A DNA stretch of 64,000 bases from the NCBI RefSeq assembly GCF_000744705.1, contig NZ_JQML01000001.1, positions 6,024,017-6,088,016 of the forward strand, read 5' to 3'. Numbering within the stretch: the first letter of the stretch is position 1; each line of letters opens with the position of its first letter. Below are positions 9,214-20,896 of this stretch, piece by piece. The DNA is from Streptacidiphilus albus JL83 (GTDB lineage: Bacteria > Actinomycetota > Actinomycetes > Streptomycetales > Streptomycetaceae). The translations under genes and the position numbers were made by a program. The notes under the pieces are model-generated. The model ran no database searches. It saw only the letters and a list, made by a program, of their open reading frames with translations, and was not told the DNA's origin.

Positions 9214-10083
9214 GTGGCCGAGCGACGCATCCGCAGCACGGCGACGGCGAGCGCCCTCGCTCTCGCGCTGGCCCTCGCCCCGGTCCTGGCCGGCTGCTCC
9301 TCGAACGCGAGGCCGGGCCCGGGGCAGACCCCCGTCGTCGTCCCGGTCGTCCCCGTGGTTCCGGTCGACCCCACGGGCATCCCGGGCGCCTGGAAGACCA
9401 CCCTCAACGACGGTCCGACCCAACTGGCCCGGTGGGGCGGCTGGTTCGGCGGCGGTGTGACCGGCCCGGTCAACACCAACGAGAACGTCTGCTACAGCTC
9501 CGACCATGTCGGGCTGACCCCGGCCACGCTCACCGGTCAGCGGAACCTGACGCTCACCCTCACCGGCGACCACAGCACCTGCAACGGCACCACCTACCCC
9601 TACACCGGTGCGCTGATCTCCTCCCGGGGGATCTTCCAGCAGACCTACGGCGCCTTCGAGGCCAAGGTCTACCTCCCGGCCGCGCCCGACGGCAGCATCG
9701 CCGACTGGCCCGCCGTCTGGTCCGATGGGATGAACGAGCCGCAGAACGGCGAGATCGACGCCATGGAGGGACTGCTCGGCGTGGCCTGCTACCACACCCA
9801 CCCCCCGACCGACGGCCCCGGCGCGTGCGTGCCGCTCACGACCTTCAAGCCCGGTTGGAACATCGTCGGCTGGGTCTGGCAGCCGGGCTCGGTGACCTTC
9901 TACTACAACGGGGTCCAGGTGGGCCGGATCGACGGCCATGTCCCCAGCACGCCCGACTACCTGATACTGGACCTCACCAACGGGCCGGGCGTCGGCGGAA
10001 AGACGGTGGTCCCGGCCACGATGGAGGTCGCCTACGTCCGCGCCTGGACCAGCCTCGGCAGCAGCGGCGGCACCGGCGGGTAG
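9214..10083 (+). CDS. secreted glycoside hydrolase family 16 lipoprotein
   Basis: 289 aa from the GTG at 9214, which has GAGGAG upstream; a longer frame to 8992 has no signal sequence at its start. The lipobox VLAGC follows a Leu/Ala-rich core, so the mature protein should be lipid-anchored outside. The GH16 catalytic motif GEIDAMEG (ExDxxE: nucleophile, assisting Asp, acid/base) is intact near the middle. It is preceded by SSRGIFQQTYGAFEAKV and WPAVWSDG, and followed by WNIVGWVWQPGSVTFYYNGV, all typical of the beta-jelly-roll core. GH16 enzymes cleave beta-1,3/1,4-glucans or galactans. Substrate unknown. Confidence 0.9.
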   Translation: MAERRIRSTATASALALALALAPVLAGCSSNARPGPGQTPVVVPVVPVVPVDPTGIPGAWKTTLNDGPTQLARWGGWFGGGVTGPVNTNENVCYSSDHVGLTPATLTGQRNLTLTLTGDHSTCNGTTYPYTGALISSRGIFQQTYGAFEAKVYLPAAPDGSIADWPAVWSDGMNEPQNGEIDAMEGLLGVACYHTHPPTDGPGACVPLTTFKPGWNIVGWVWQPGSVTFYYNGVQVGRIDGHVPSTPDYLILDLTNGPGVGGKTVVPATMEVAYVRAWTSLGSSGGTGG

Positions 10084-10119
10084 CGGGGGAGCCCGCTGCC
10101 CGCCGGTGGCCGGCAGGGG

Positions 10120-12582
<2,463 letters not shown>

Positions 12583-12717
12583 CGTCTCTCCGTCTGTCTG
12601 GCGGGCGCTGTCCTTCCCCACACGCTACGGGCAGCCGGACGGGCGGCGCTTCTCCGTTCCTGACCGGCTGCTCGCGGTTTTGTGTTATCCGCGTCCGGGT
12701 GCAGGATCTCCCAGGAC

Positions 12718-14421
12718 ATGATGAACTCACCTGCCCGGGATTCGGTGAAGGCGGTTGGCACGGTGCCCGGCGACCGGGTGCCGGGCCTGGTCGAGCGGGC
12801 CCAGCGCGGGGAGCGGGCCGCGCTGGACGAGCTGGTCGGCGGGCATCTGCAGCTGGTGTACAACATCGTCGGCAGAGCGCTCGCCGGGCATCCGGACACC
12901 GATGACGTCGTCCAGGAGACGCTGCTCCAAGTGGTGTCCGGCCTGGGCGGGCTCCGTGATCCGGCGAGCTTCCGCTCCTGGACGGTGGCCATCGCCATGA
13001 ACCAGGTCCGGCGCCGGTGGCGCGGCGCGCCGTCCACCCGGGAGCTGGCGGACGCATGGCCGCTGAGCGACCCCGGAGCGGACTTCGCCGAGCTGGCCAT
13101 CGTCCGGCTCGGCCTCTCCGACCAGCGCCGGGAGACGGTCGAGGCGACCCGCTGGCTCGACCCGGACGACCGCGAGCTGCTGGCGCTCTGGTGGCTGGAG
13201 GCGGCCGGCGAGCTGTCCCGTGCCGACCTGGCCGCGGCCCTGGAGCTGCCACCGCAGCACGTCGCGGTGAAGGTCCAGCGGATGAAGGGACAGCTGGAGA
13301 CCGCCCGGGTGGTGGTGCGCGCGCTGCGCAACCGGGCGGGCTGTCCGGCGCTGTCGGCGCTCACCTCGGACTGGGACGAGGCGCCCAGCGCGCTCTGGCG
13401 CAAGCGAATAGGCCGCCACGCCCGCGAGTGCGAAGCCTGCTCCCGTCAGCGGGAGGGCCTGGTCCCGGCCGAGGGGCTGCTGGCCGGCCTGGCCATGGTC
13501 CCCGTCCCCGCCGGCTACGGGCCGACCGGGCCGGGGGGACCCGCCGGGCTCGGAACGGCTCCCGCAGGGGCCCGACCCGCTCGCGGCTCGCACCGTTCGC
13601 ACCGATCCACGCCGCGTCGGCACGCGGGCGGCGGCCACCGCCGGACCCAGCCGCGCTGGCGGATGCTGGCGGCGGCGACCGGAGTGGCCGCCGCAGCCGT
13701 GGCGGGCGTGTTCGTCGTGGTCCAGTCGCCGGAGCAGTCGCAGGCGGCCGGGGCCCCGTCCTCCCGGGCGGTCACGGTCGCGGTCACGGTCTCCCCGGCG
13801 CCGGCGCCGGCGACCGCGGGCCCGGCCGGCAGCGGCGCCTCGCCCAGCGGCGCGGCGCCCACCACTGCCCGGCCCCGCCCGACCGCCGTGGTGTCCACCG
13901 CGCCGAGGTCCGCCGGCTCCCGGCAGAGCGCCGCCGCCGGTCCGGACAAGGGCACCGGAACCAGCACCAGCACCAGCACCAGCACCACCGGGGCGAGCAG
14001 CCCGGCGGAGCAGGTCCTGGCCCTGATCAACCGGGCCCGTGCCGCCAACGGGCTGGCCCCGCTCACCCTGACCTCCGGCCTGGACGCCAGCGCGGCCCAG
14101 CACGACACGACCATGGCGGACGGCTGCGGCCTGTCCCACCAGTGCCCGGGCGAACCGGCGCTCGGCCAGCGGGAGACCGCTCAGGGCGTCCAGTGGACCT
14201 CGGCCGGGGAGAACATCGGCGACGGCGGGCCGGTGAGCGACGACAACTCGGCGGTGGCGTCGATGGCGGTCGGCCTGACCCAGTCCATGCTCGACGAGCA
14301 GCCGCCCGACGACGGCCACCGGCTCAACATCCTGAGCACGTCCTTCACCCACATCGGCATAGCCGTGATCCGGGACAGCAGCACCGGGACCGTCTGGCTC
14401 ACCCAGGACTTCTCCGACTGA
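12718..14421 (+). CDS. ECF-like sigma factor fused to a membrane-anchored CAP/SCP domain
   Basis: About 567 aa from the ATG at 12718 (12721 also possible; a GTG at 12682 would add TTA as second codon). Residues ~15-95 carry sigma region 2 (LVYNIVGRALAGHPDTDDVVQE) and ~150-205 a region-4-like part. A zinc-finger-like HARECEACS follows near 235, then a Pro/Gly linker. One transmembrane helix lies at ~315-335, followed by a Ser/Thr/Pro stalk. The outside domain from ~430 is CAP/SCP-like (VLALINRARAANGLAPL, AGENIGDG, HRLNILSTSFTHIGIAV). The architecture implies a sigma factor tethered to the membrane and facing an extracellular sensor or effector domain. Release or signalling is inference. Confidence 0.85.
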   Translation: MMNSPARDSVKAVGTVPGDRVPGLVERAQRGERAALDELVGGHLQLVYNIVGRALAGHPDTDDVVQETLLQVVSGLGGLRDPASFRSWTVAIAMNQVRRRWRGAPSTRELADAWPLSDPGADFAELAIVRLGLSDQRRETVEATRWLDPDDRELLALWWLEAAGELSRADLAAALELPPQHVAVKVQRMKGQLETARVVVRALRNRAGCPALSALTSDWDEAPSALWRKRIGRHARECEACSRQREGLVPAEGLLAGLAMVPVPAGYGPTGPGGPAGLGTAPAGARPARGSHRSHRSTPRRHAGGGHRRTQPRWRMLAAATGVAAAAVAGVFVVVQSPEQSQAAGAPSSRAVTVAVTVSPAPAPATAGPAGSGASPSGAAPTTARPRPTAVVSTAPRSAGSRQSAAAGPDKGTGTSTSTSTSTTGASSPAEQVLALINRARAANGLAPLTLTSGLDASAAQHDTTMADGCGLSHQCPGEPALGQRETAQGVQWTSAGENIGDGGPVSDDNSAVASMAVGLTQSMLDEQPPDDGHRLNILSTSFTHIGIAVIRDSSTGTVWLTQDFSD

Positions 14422-14434
14422 CCGCGGCCGGCAC

Positions 14435-14477
14435 ACCGCTGCGGGGCGGGCCCGGTTCGGGCCCGCCCCGCAGCGGT
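14435..14477. terminator. bidirectional terminator between convergent genes
   Basis: A perfect 19-bp inverted repeat with a 5-nt loop (GGTTC) lies between the stop codons of the convergent sigma-CAP and phospholipase D-like genes. It has no T-run, as is usual in this high-GC group. Confidence 0.75.
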
Positions 14478-14494
14478 CGAGCACTCGGCGACGG

Positions 14495-15523
14495 TCAGGC
14501 GGCCGGGGCGCCGCCCGCGAAGTCGCTCTTGAAGTAGGACTCGATCAGGTTCACCGAGGAGTGGTCGGTGAGGATGATCCCGAGCTCGCGGTTGTTGTCC
14601 AGCGAGTTCTCGGTGATGTTGATCGAGCCGACCTCGACCCGCTCCGCATGGGTGCCGGCGTCGGCGACGACGGCCTTGGCGTGGATGTAGAGGCCGGTCT
14701 GCGAGGAGTAGGTGGTGACCGTGGCGCCGGCCGCCTCGACCTGGGCGATCTCCCAGGTGTAGTACGAGGGGTTCTCCAGCACGATCCGGACCTTCACCCC
14801 GCGCTTGGCGGCGGCGGTGATCGCGTCGACCACGGCCGAGTCGCTGAACTCCAGCTCCTCGACGTCCAGCGTCCGCTTGGCGCCGTTGATCACGGTGAGG
14901 ATCCGGGCCCGGGAGTCGGTCGGCGACCACAGCAGGTTGTCGCCGTCGCCGGGCGTCACCGCGGTGTGGGTGAAGTCGGCGTTGAACACCGTCTCGATCG
15001 CGGCCACGTCCCGGTGGTCGTTGTCGAACACCCCGTAGTCGCGGCTGGTGGTGTAGTACTCGGAGGTCAGGTTGCCGGTCATGATCAGCGACACCGCGCC
15101 GTCGACGGTGATCGTCTTCTGGTGGGTGAAGTAGTACGTGGGGTTGGAGTAGACGACGCCGACACCGGCCGCCTGCAGCTGGGCGAAGGCGGGGGCGTTG
15201 TAGGACTCGTTGCGGTTGTCCAGGATCACCCGCACCGCCACGCCGCGGTCGTGCAGCGCGATCAGCTCCTTGATCGCGGTGGTGTCGTCGAGCTCGTACA
15301 TCGTCATGTCGAGCGACCGGTGCGCCGAGGCGATGAACTTGTCGATGACCGGCTCGTTGGTCCCCGTGGTGCGCGAGAAGGCGAACGCCTTGTAGCTGAC
15401 ACCGACCTGGTGCGAGCCGGACGCCCGGGCGGCGCTCGCCGGTGCGGCGCCGGCGGTCGCGACCACCGCAGCGGCGCAGACGAGCGCGGCGATTCCGGCA
15501 CGACCGGCAGACCTGGCTATCAT
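14495..15523 (-). CDS. secreted phospholipase D-like protein
   Basis: 342 aa from the ATG at 15523, placed after GGGAGAGACGC; the longer frame to 15589 starts before the ribosome-binding site. A signal peptide ends near ASAAR. Two PLD half-sites are present: HQKTITVD with downstream GNLTSEYY near residue 135, and HAKAVVAD with downstream GSINITENS near 280, i.e. two HxK(x4)D motifs each followed by a GS/GN element. PLD-family proteins hydrolyse phosphodiester bonds or transfer phosphatidyl groups through a phospho-histidine. The secreted form could be a phospholipase or nuclease; substrate not determined. Confidence 0.88.
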   Translation of the reverse strand: MIARSAGRAGIAALVCAAAVVATAGAAPASAARASGSHQVGVSYKAFAFSRTTGTNEPVIDKFIASAHRSLDMTMYELDDTTAIKELIALHDRGVAVRVILDNRNESYNAPAFAQLQAAGVGVVYSNPTYYFTHQKTITVDGAVSLIMTGNLTSEYYTTSRDYGVFDNDHRDVAAIETVFNADFTHTAVTPGDGDNLLWSPTDSRARILTVINGAKRTLDVEELEFSDSAVVDAITAAAKRGVKVRIVLENPSYYTWEIAQVEAAGATVTTYSSQTGLYIHAKAVVADAGTHAERVEVGSINITENSLDNNRELGIILTDHSSVNLIESYFKSDFAGGAPAA

Positions 15524-16123
15524 GCGTCTCTCCCATGGGACTTGAGGATGGGTCCAGCCCCGTGGCCGGACGCGTCCCAAGGAGACCACCGACCGGGAGC
15601 GCTGGAAAGAGCGCCTCGGTGAACGCCCAATGACAACCTCCCCCGCACCGCTCTACGCGCGTCCCGCAGGGCCGCGGCGGTGCGCCGGGCGGGTCAGGAA
15701 AAGGGTCCGGCCCGCCCTGCGGCAACAGGACGGGCCGGCAAATCAGTGCATCGCACGGAACACTGTATTAAGGAGAAGTCGCGTGCGTGCACCACCTGCG
15801 ATAATAGCCGGTGCTGCGCGGGTGCCCACGGCCGGATCCACGGACCGGGACGCGGCCTTCGTCCGACTTGTTCCGGCCGCTGCGGGGGCGCCGCGAAGGG
15901 TGTCGGACCCCCGAATTGACGGAGCGTCATCTATCGGGTGATGCAAATGAGTTGGATATGAAAAGAGTGGGTGATGTTCATGAATGCATCATCTGTGTAG
16001 GTGATCGAAGTCGCCTCTCCTCGCAAGACTCACCGCCGTCGGCAAAAGCCGGCTCGGGACTGCCCCGCGGCAACGGAGCGTCCCGGCAGCCATGCACGGA
16101 AGCTGTGTATAAGGAGAAGTCGC
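15524..16123. other. 600-bp intergenic region with duplicated leader
   Basis: Between the divergent PLD-like and PstS-like genes. It contains two imperfect copies of a leader ending in the same 19-nt ribosome-binding-site block, and an unusually AT-rich stretch at about 15930-16010 that may hold the promoter. The first copy opens a 52-codon frame (15783-15941) that resembles no family. No other gene can be supported. Confidence 0.5.
15719..15787 (+). repeat. leader repeat, copy 1
   Basis: About 69 nt similar to 16067-16128. Both begin GCGGCAAC, share a GCACGGAA-CTGT core, and end with the identical 19-nt block TAAGGAGAAGTCGCGTGCG, which contains the ribosome-binding site and a GTG start. In copy 1 the frame after the GTG (15783) runs only 52 codons and is not signal-peptide-like, so this looks like a decayed duplication of the 5' end of the PstS-like gene. 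Confidence 0.7.
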
Positions 16124-16128
16124 GTGCG
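16067..16128 (+). repeat. leader repeat, copy 2
   Basis: The functional copy, directly in front of the PstS-like gene at 16124. It shares the terminal 19-nt block exactly with copy 1 and matches imperfectly upstream, with an insertion or deletion of several bases between the copies. Confidence 0.7.
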
Positions 16129-17254
16129 CGCTCTTCGCACTGTCATGATTGCGACGGTGGCCACCGCCACCCTCGCGGCGGGCGTGGGTACGGCCCTGGC
16201 CGACCCGTCCTCGACCCCGGCCGTCACCGCGATCGTCGCGGTGGGTTCGGACACCACCCAGTACCTGAGCGACCAGTTCTCGACCGACTACAACTCGACG
16301 ACGCCGACGAACCCGTTCTACAGCTGGGACGCCGTCAACCCCACCACGGGTCTGCCCGGTGACACCATCTCGACGAAGAACGACGCCAACTGCTCGATCA
16401 CCCGGCCGAACGGCTCCGGCGCCGGCATCACGCAGCTCCAGCAGAAGCTCAAGACCACCAGCGGCACCGACTACTGTGTCGACATCGCCCGTTCCTCGCG
16501 GAACATCAAGTCCACCGACGGCACCGGCATCGTCTCGGTGCTGTTCGCCAAGGACCTGATCACCTATGCGACCAACAGCGGTGGCAACGGCGTCAGCAAC
16601 CTCACCGACACCGACCTGACCGCGATCTTCTCCTGCAACGCCTCGCTGATCAACTCCTCGTACACGGGCGCGGTGAAGTGGAACGAGGTCGGTGGCACCA
16701 GCACCGACGCGATCATCCCGGTCCTGCCGCAGTCCAGCTCCGGCACCCGGTCCCAGTGGCTCTCCGACATCGGCGTGACCACCCCCGGCTCCTGCGTGGT
16801 GAACGGTGCCTACAGCGGTGCCGCGATCGAGGAGAACGAGGGCACCAACGCGGTGTACACCGCGGCCGGCAACCCGACCGGCTACAAGGACGTCCTGGGT
16901 ATCTTCTCCGGCGGCAGCTACGTCTCCCAGGTCTACACGAAGTACAGCCCGGACCAGCACGGCACCCTGGTGCTGCAGGACATCGACGGCAAGGCGCCGC
17001 TGACGTCCACGGACACGATCAACACCTCCGGCCTGAGCGCCTTCCCGGCCACCTACATCCGTGGCCTGTACTACGTCACGCTGAACGCCGGCACGGCCTC
17101 GGCCCCGGCGGTTCCGACCAGCCCGATCAACCTGACCGCTCTCCTGGGCCAGGGCAACGCCACCGGCTGGATCTGCGGCACCACCGCGGCGACCGACATC
17201 AAGCACTTCGGCTTCGCCACCGCCTCCAACTGCGGTGCTCTGACCGGCCAGTAA
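16124..17254 (+). CDS. PstS-like secreted substrate-binding protein
   Basis: 376 aa from the GTG at 16124 (AAGGAGAAG 5 nt upstream). A signal peptide cleaves around ALA-DP. The mature N-terminus AIVAVGSDTTQYLSDQF and the later GSGAGITQLQQ, VDIARSSRNIKS and LPQSSSGTRSQWLSDIG blocks match phosphate-type periplasmic binding proteins, where the Ser/Thr-Gly-Asp and SSSGTR loops contact the oxyanion. Unlike the second PstS-like protein in this locus it has no membrane anchor or lipobox, so it should be released or held by other means. Two strong hairpins follow it, so it is probably its own transcription unit. Phosphate as ligand is likely but unproven. Confidence 0.82.
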   Translation: MRALRTVMIATVATATLAAGVGTALADPSSTPAVTAIVAVGSDTTQYLSDQFSTDYNSTTPTNPFYSWDAVNPTTGLPGDTISTKNDANCSITRPNGSGAGITQLQQKLKTTSGTDYCVDIARSSRNIKSTDGTGIVSVLFAKDLITYATNSGGNGVSNLTDTDLTAIFSCNASLINSSYTGAVKWNEVGGTSTDAIIPVLPQSSSGTRSQWLSDIGVTTPGSCVVNGAYSGAAIEENEGTNAVYTAAGNPTGYKDVLGIFSGGSYVSQVYTKYSPDQHGTLVLQDIDGKAPLTSTDTINTSGLSAFPATYIRGLYYVTLNAGTASAPAVPTSPINLTALLGQGNATGWICGTTAATDIKHFGFATASNCGALTGQ

Positions 17255-17265
17255 GTCTGCAACTC

Positions 17266-17330
17266 GATCGTGCCGGGGCCCTTCGGGTCCCGGCACGATC
17301 CACCGGTGCGCCCGGTCACGGGCGCACCGG
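17266..17330 (+). terminator. tandem terminator hairpins after the PstS-like gene
   Basis: Two adjacent hairpins. One at 17266-17300 has an arm GATCGTGCCGGG with one unpaired G and a TTC loop. The other at 17303-17330 has a perfect 12-bp stem (CCGGTGCGCCCG) and a GTCA loop. Confidence 0.75.
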
Positions 17331-17489
17331 CCCGGCGGACCGGCGCACGCCGGAGGGCCAGTCGCGTGTGTGTCCCGCGCAGGCCCGGCAGCCGTTCCAG
17401 GGCGTCGACGGCCGCGACAGCGGGACCGAACCACCCCTGAGTCGAGAACCACCCCTCACTCGAAGTACCCAGTCAAGGAGAAGAGCTGT

Positions 17490-18068
17490 ATGCGCATCTC
17501 TGCCAGGAACGCCATCGCCCTGTCCGTGGCCGCGCTCAGCGCCGCGATGCTGACCGGGCTCGGCGCCGGGACGGCCGACGCGGCCACCGTCGCCAGCGGT
17601 TCGGCCACCCTGACCGTCAACGCCTCGTTCCTCGCCTCGCTCGCCGAGCACGGCGTCGTCTTCCTGCCCAGCGGCTACAGCAGCGTCAGCTACGCGAACG
17701 GCCAGGTGGCCGTCGACTACGCGGCGACCGAGGGCAACGCGGACATCAGCACCTTCTCAGGGACCATCTCCTACTCCGGCGGTCTCTGCGGCTTCGACCT
17801 GAACGGCAAGCACGTCGAGCTCAGCTCGCTGCTGTTCGACCTCGGCGACACCCAGTTCGACGGTGCGACCGCGACCAGCGGCGAGGTGCCGCTGGTCGAC
17901 CTGGCCGGCACCCAGGCCGGGAACATCAACGGCACCACCGAGACCTACTCGGCCAGCAGCCTGACGCTGGACCCGGCCGGTGCGGCCTTCCTGAACAGCG
18001 CCCTCGGCACCAGTGCCTTCGTGAGCGGCGAGAGCGTCGGCTCGTTCAGCGCGACCTGGGTGATCTGA
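17490..18068 (+). CDS. secreted protein of unknown function
   Basis: 192 aa with an ATG after AAGGAGAAG, the same ribosome-binding block used by the PstS-like gene. A signal peptide ends TADA-AT. The mature part is Ser/Thr/Gly-rich and beta-strand-like (GSATLTVNASFLASL, GTISYSGGLCGFDLNG, TYSASSLTLDP). The pattern is loosely like HtaA-type surface domains, but that assignment is weak. It is placed between two terminators in the middle of a Pst-like locus, so it may be a co-regulated cell-surface accessory. Confidence 0.7.
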   Translation: MRISARNAIALSVAALSAAMLTGLGAGTADAATVASGSATLTVNASFLASLAEHGVVFLPSGYSSVSYANGQVAVDYAATEGNADISTFSGTISYSGGLCGFDLNGKHVELSSLLFDLGDTQFDGATATSGEVPLVDLAGTQAGNINGTTETYSASSLTLDPAGAAFLNSALGTSAFVSGESVGSFSATWVI

Positions 18069-18106
18069 GCGCGGGCACCCGAACACGCGGGGCCGGGGGA
18101 GGACCC

Positions 18107-18147
18107 GGTGCCGGTCCGGCACGGCGAGTCCGTGCCGGACCGGCACC
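18107..18147 (+). terminator. terminator hairpin after the secreted protein gene
   Basis: A perfect 18-bp stem beginning GGTGCCGGTCCGGCACGG with a CGAGT loop. It separates the upstream secreted protein from the long operon that starts at 18197. Confidence 0.7.
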
Positions 18148-18196
18148 CGCAGGCGGCCCCGGTGGGGCGTGACAGCAGTGGTGGAGCAGAGGACCG

Positions 18197-20896
18197 GTGG
18201 AGATGATGAGCGGAACGCCAACAGGGTTGCGGACAGGTGCACATCGGCGGATCGGCGCACGCCTGCGGAGCGCCGCCACGTTACTCGCGGCGGTGGCCGT
18301 GACGGCCGCTGCGCTGCTGGGGGTCGGGCCGGTGCCCGATGCGAGCGCGGCCGCCCCGACCGCGTCGCCGACCGCTCCCGCGACCGGGCACACCACCTGC
18401 GTGTCGAGCGGCGGGAGCGGGAGCAGCTGCACCGGTACCTACGGCGGTGACACCGCCTGGGACAACTACGCGGACGACGAGAACGGCGGCATGATCACGG
18501 CCCAGCCGAAGGTCACCGTGGACCAGACGGTCAACCTGACCAACCAGATGGTCCACATCACCTGGTCGAACTTCACCCCCTCCGGCTACGAGGGCAACGG
18601 CGACCCGGCCACCGGTCTCTCCAACGGTTTCAAGGCCTCGCTCGAGTACTACCCGGTCTTCGTGGTCGAGTGCAAGGGCGCGAACCCGCAGACCATCGAC
18701 GCCTGCAACGAGTTGCAGGTGGGCCTGCCCAGCGCGGGCGCGCCGGGCAACGCGATCGAGTCGTACACCCAGGGCGGCGCGACCACCCAGGCGTCGGACT
18801 GCTCGGACGTGCCGAACGACCCGGTGTGCGGCACCGGGTACACGGACCTGCAGATCCAGACCCAGCTGCAGAACAACACCCTCGGCTGCGACAGCAGCAA
18901 CCCCTGCTCGATCGCGGTCCTGCCGGAGTGGGGCGGCAACACCTACGCGCAGCCGGCCGACTGCGAGGACCACAGCCTGGACCTGCCGTCCAACGGCGGC
19001 TACGCCTCGACCCAGTACGGCGACTACACCTCGTGCATGTGGAACGACCGCATCGTCGTCCCGCTGTCCTTCGCGCCGACCGCCAAGCAGCTGTGCAGCT
19101 CCAACGACTACGCGTTCTCGGCCCAGGGCTCGCCGATGCTCGAACGGGTCATGGGGCAGTGGCAGCCGGGCTGGTGCACCGCCACCCAGGGCAAGGTCGA
19201 CTTCAACTACGACTCCGGCGTGAACGAGTACGAGGCCCGGAACGGCTTCCTCAACGGCAGCAGCTCGCTGAGCGCGAGTACGGACGTGGCGCTGGTCACC
19301 GACCCCGCCTCCAGCACGGAGGCCTCGGCGTCGTCGCGGCAGTTCACCTACGCGCCGGTCGCGACCACGTCGATCACCGTCGCCTACTACGTGGACAACC
19401 AGGTCACCCAGGAACCGATCACCAACCTGAAACTGAACGCGCGACTGGTGGCGAAGCTGCTCACCCAGTCGTACTCGTTGCAGTTCAGCCAGTGCGCGAC
19501 CGGTCAGACCGCGCAGTCGGACCTGTGCGACCCCAAGATCGTGGGCAATCCGGTCAGCATCTTCGCCGACCCGGAGTTCTACCAGCTCAACCCGGAGTAC
19601 TCGAAGGCCGACTTCGAGACCGAGACCAACGGCCTGGACAACAGCGGCGACTTCCTGCCGATCGTGCTGGCGGGCAACAGCGACATGACCTACGAGCTGA
19701 CCCGGTGGATCGAGTCCGACGCGAGCGCGGTCGCCTTCCTCGAAGGCAAGCCGGACCCCTGGGGCATGCACGTCAACGCGTACTACGAGCAGGGGCAGTC
19801 GCAGACCTACCCGGTCAGCGAGTTCCAGGTGCTCGACCCCGGCTTCACCTCCGGCACCACCGGGCTGGGCTCCACCAGCGATCCCTTCCTGTCCACCATG
19901 CAGGTCGCCTGGAACCCGGTGACCGGCCTGGACAACGTCGCCTCCGACCTGGCCGGCTGGACCCCCAGCGGCGACCAGTTCTTCCCCTCGTGCAGCAACA
20001 CCACCTACGCCTGGACCCAGTGCCAGGGCAACGGCAACGTCATCGACGCCAAGGACCCCGCCGACCAGTTCCCGCAGCGTGCGCTGTTCGCCGTCCTGGA
20101 CTCCGGCACCGCCTCCGCCTACCGCTTCCCGACCGCCCAGCTGGTCAACCCGGCCGGCGCAGCGGTGGCCCCCTCCACCACCTCGATGGCGGCGGCCGTG
20201 GCCGCGATGAGGACCAACCCGGACGGCGTCACCCAGTACCAGGACTTCTCCCACACCGTCGCCGGGGCCTACCCGCTGACCGAGATCCAGTACGCGATGG
20301 TGCCGACCTGCGGGCTCTCCTCGGCCAAGGCCGGAGCGATCTCGACCTTCCTGAAGGACGTGGTCGGCTCGCAGAGCTACGGCGTCGGCCTCAGCCAGAT
20401 CCCGCCCTTCGGCGGCTACCTCAAGCTGAACTCCGCCCAGCAGGCCCAGGACCTGAAGGCGGCCGCGGCGGTGCAGCGGCAGACCTGCGCGACCACGCCG
20501 CCGGACGGCACGGTCTCCGGGCAGAAGCCGCCGCCCGCCACCGGGACCGGCACCGGCTCCGGCACCGATGGCGGCACCGGCACCGGCTCCGGCTCCGGCA
20601 CCCTGGCGTCGGGCGGCGCCACCGGCAGCGGAGGCGCGACGGCCGCGGCGGCCGCAGCCGCCGCCCACCCGGTGAGCAGCGCCACCCCGACCGGCCGGGC
20701 CACCCCGGTCGCCCTCGGTGACAAGGCCGCGGACAGCAGCAGCGTCGGCGACTACGTACTGCCCGGCGCGCTCCTGCTCGGTGCGCTGCTGGCGGTCGGT
20801 GGTCCCCTGGCCTTCGGCTTCGGCACCGGCGGCATCCGGCTCAGGATGCCGCGCCGCCGCGGGGCCGGCAACGGGGCGGGCGGCAGCAATGGCTGA
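18197..20896 (+). CDS. large membrane-tethered, binding-protein-like surface protein (~900 aa)
   Basis: First gene of the transporter operon. GTG at 18197 with AGAGGA upstream; ATG at 18203 or 18206 also possible. It has a signal peptide (ATLLAAVAVTAAALLG), a long extracytoplasmic part of ~750 residues with many Cys, a Gly/Ser/Thr linker, one C-terminal helix (YVLPGALLLGALLAVGGPL) and a basic tail. The segment SITVAYYVDNQVTQEPITNLKLNARLV... resembles the hinge part of PstS proteins (compare KNLRLSGPTIAGIF in the PstS-like gene downstream), so the middle is probably a diverged binding-protein fold with extra domains. There is no LPXTG motif. It overlaps the PstC-like gene by 8 nt. A receptor or scaffold for the transporter is inferred. 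Confidence 0.75.
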   Translation: MEMMSGTPTGLRTGAHRRIGARLRSAATLLAAVAVTAAALLGVGPVPDASAAAPTASPTAPATGHTTCVSSGGSGSSCTGTYGGDTAWDNYADDENGGMITAQPKVTVDQTVNLTNQMVHITWSNFTPSGYEGNGDPATGLSNGFKASLEYYPVFVVECKGANPQTIDACNELQVGLPSAGAPGNAIESYTQGGATTQASDCSDVPNDPVCGTGYTDLQIQTQLQNNTLGCDSSNPCSIAVLPEWGGNTYAQPADCEDHSLDLPSNGGYASTQYGDYTSCMWNDRIVVPLSFAPTAKQLCSSNDYAFSAQGSPMLERVMGQWQPGWCTATQGKVDFNYDSGVNEYEARNGFLNGSSSLSASTDVALVTDPASSTEASASSRQFTYAPVATTSITVAYYVDNQVTQEPITNLKLNARLVAKLLTQSYSLQFSQCATGQTAQSDLCDPKIVGNPVSIFADPEFYQLNPEYSKADFETETNGLDNSGDFLPIVLAGNSDMTYELTRWIESDASAVAFLEGKPDPWGMHVNAYYEQGQSQTYPVSEFQVLDPGFTSGTTGLGSTSDPFLSTMQVAWNPVTGLDNVASDLAGWTPSGDQFFPSCSNTTYAWTQCQGNGNVIDAKDPADQFPQRALFAVLDSGTASAYRFPTAQLVNPAGAAVAPSTTSMAAAVAAMRTNPDGVTQYQDFSHTVAGAYPLTEIQYAMVPTCGLSSAKAGAISTFLKDVVGSQSYGVGLSQIPPFGGYLKLNSAQQAQDLKAAAAVQRQTCATTPPDGTVSGQKPPPATGTGTGSGTDGGTGTGSGSGTLASGGATGSGGATAAAAAAAAHPVSSATPTGRATPVALGDKAADSSSVGDYVLPGALLLGALLAVGGPLAFGFGTGGIRLRMPRRRGAGNGAGGSNG

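Noticed and set aside
12682..12717. GTG start with a TTA second codon, hinting at bldA control of the sigma-CAP gene
   Set aside because: The ATGs at 12718/12721 fit the usual sigma-factor N-terminus better; no good ribosome-binding site supports the GTG.
16001..17254. Longer frame for the PstS-like protein starting before 16124
   Set aside because: The extension has no signal peptide at its start, and the GTG at 16124 has an ideal ribosome-binding site and signal sequence.
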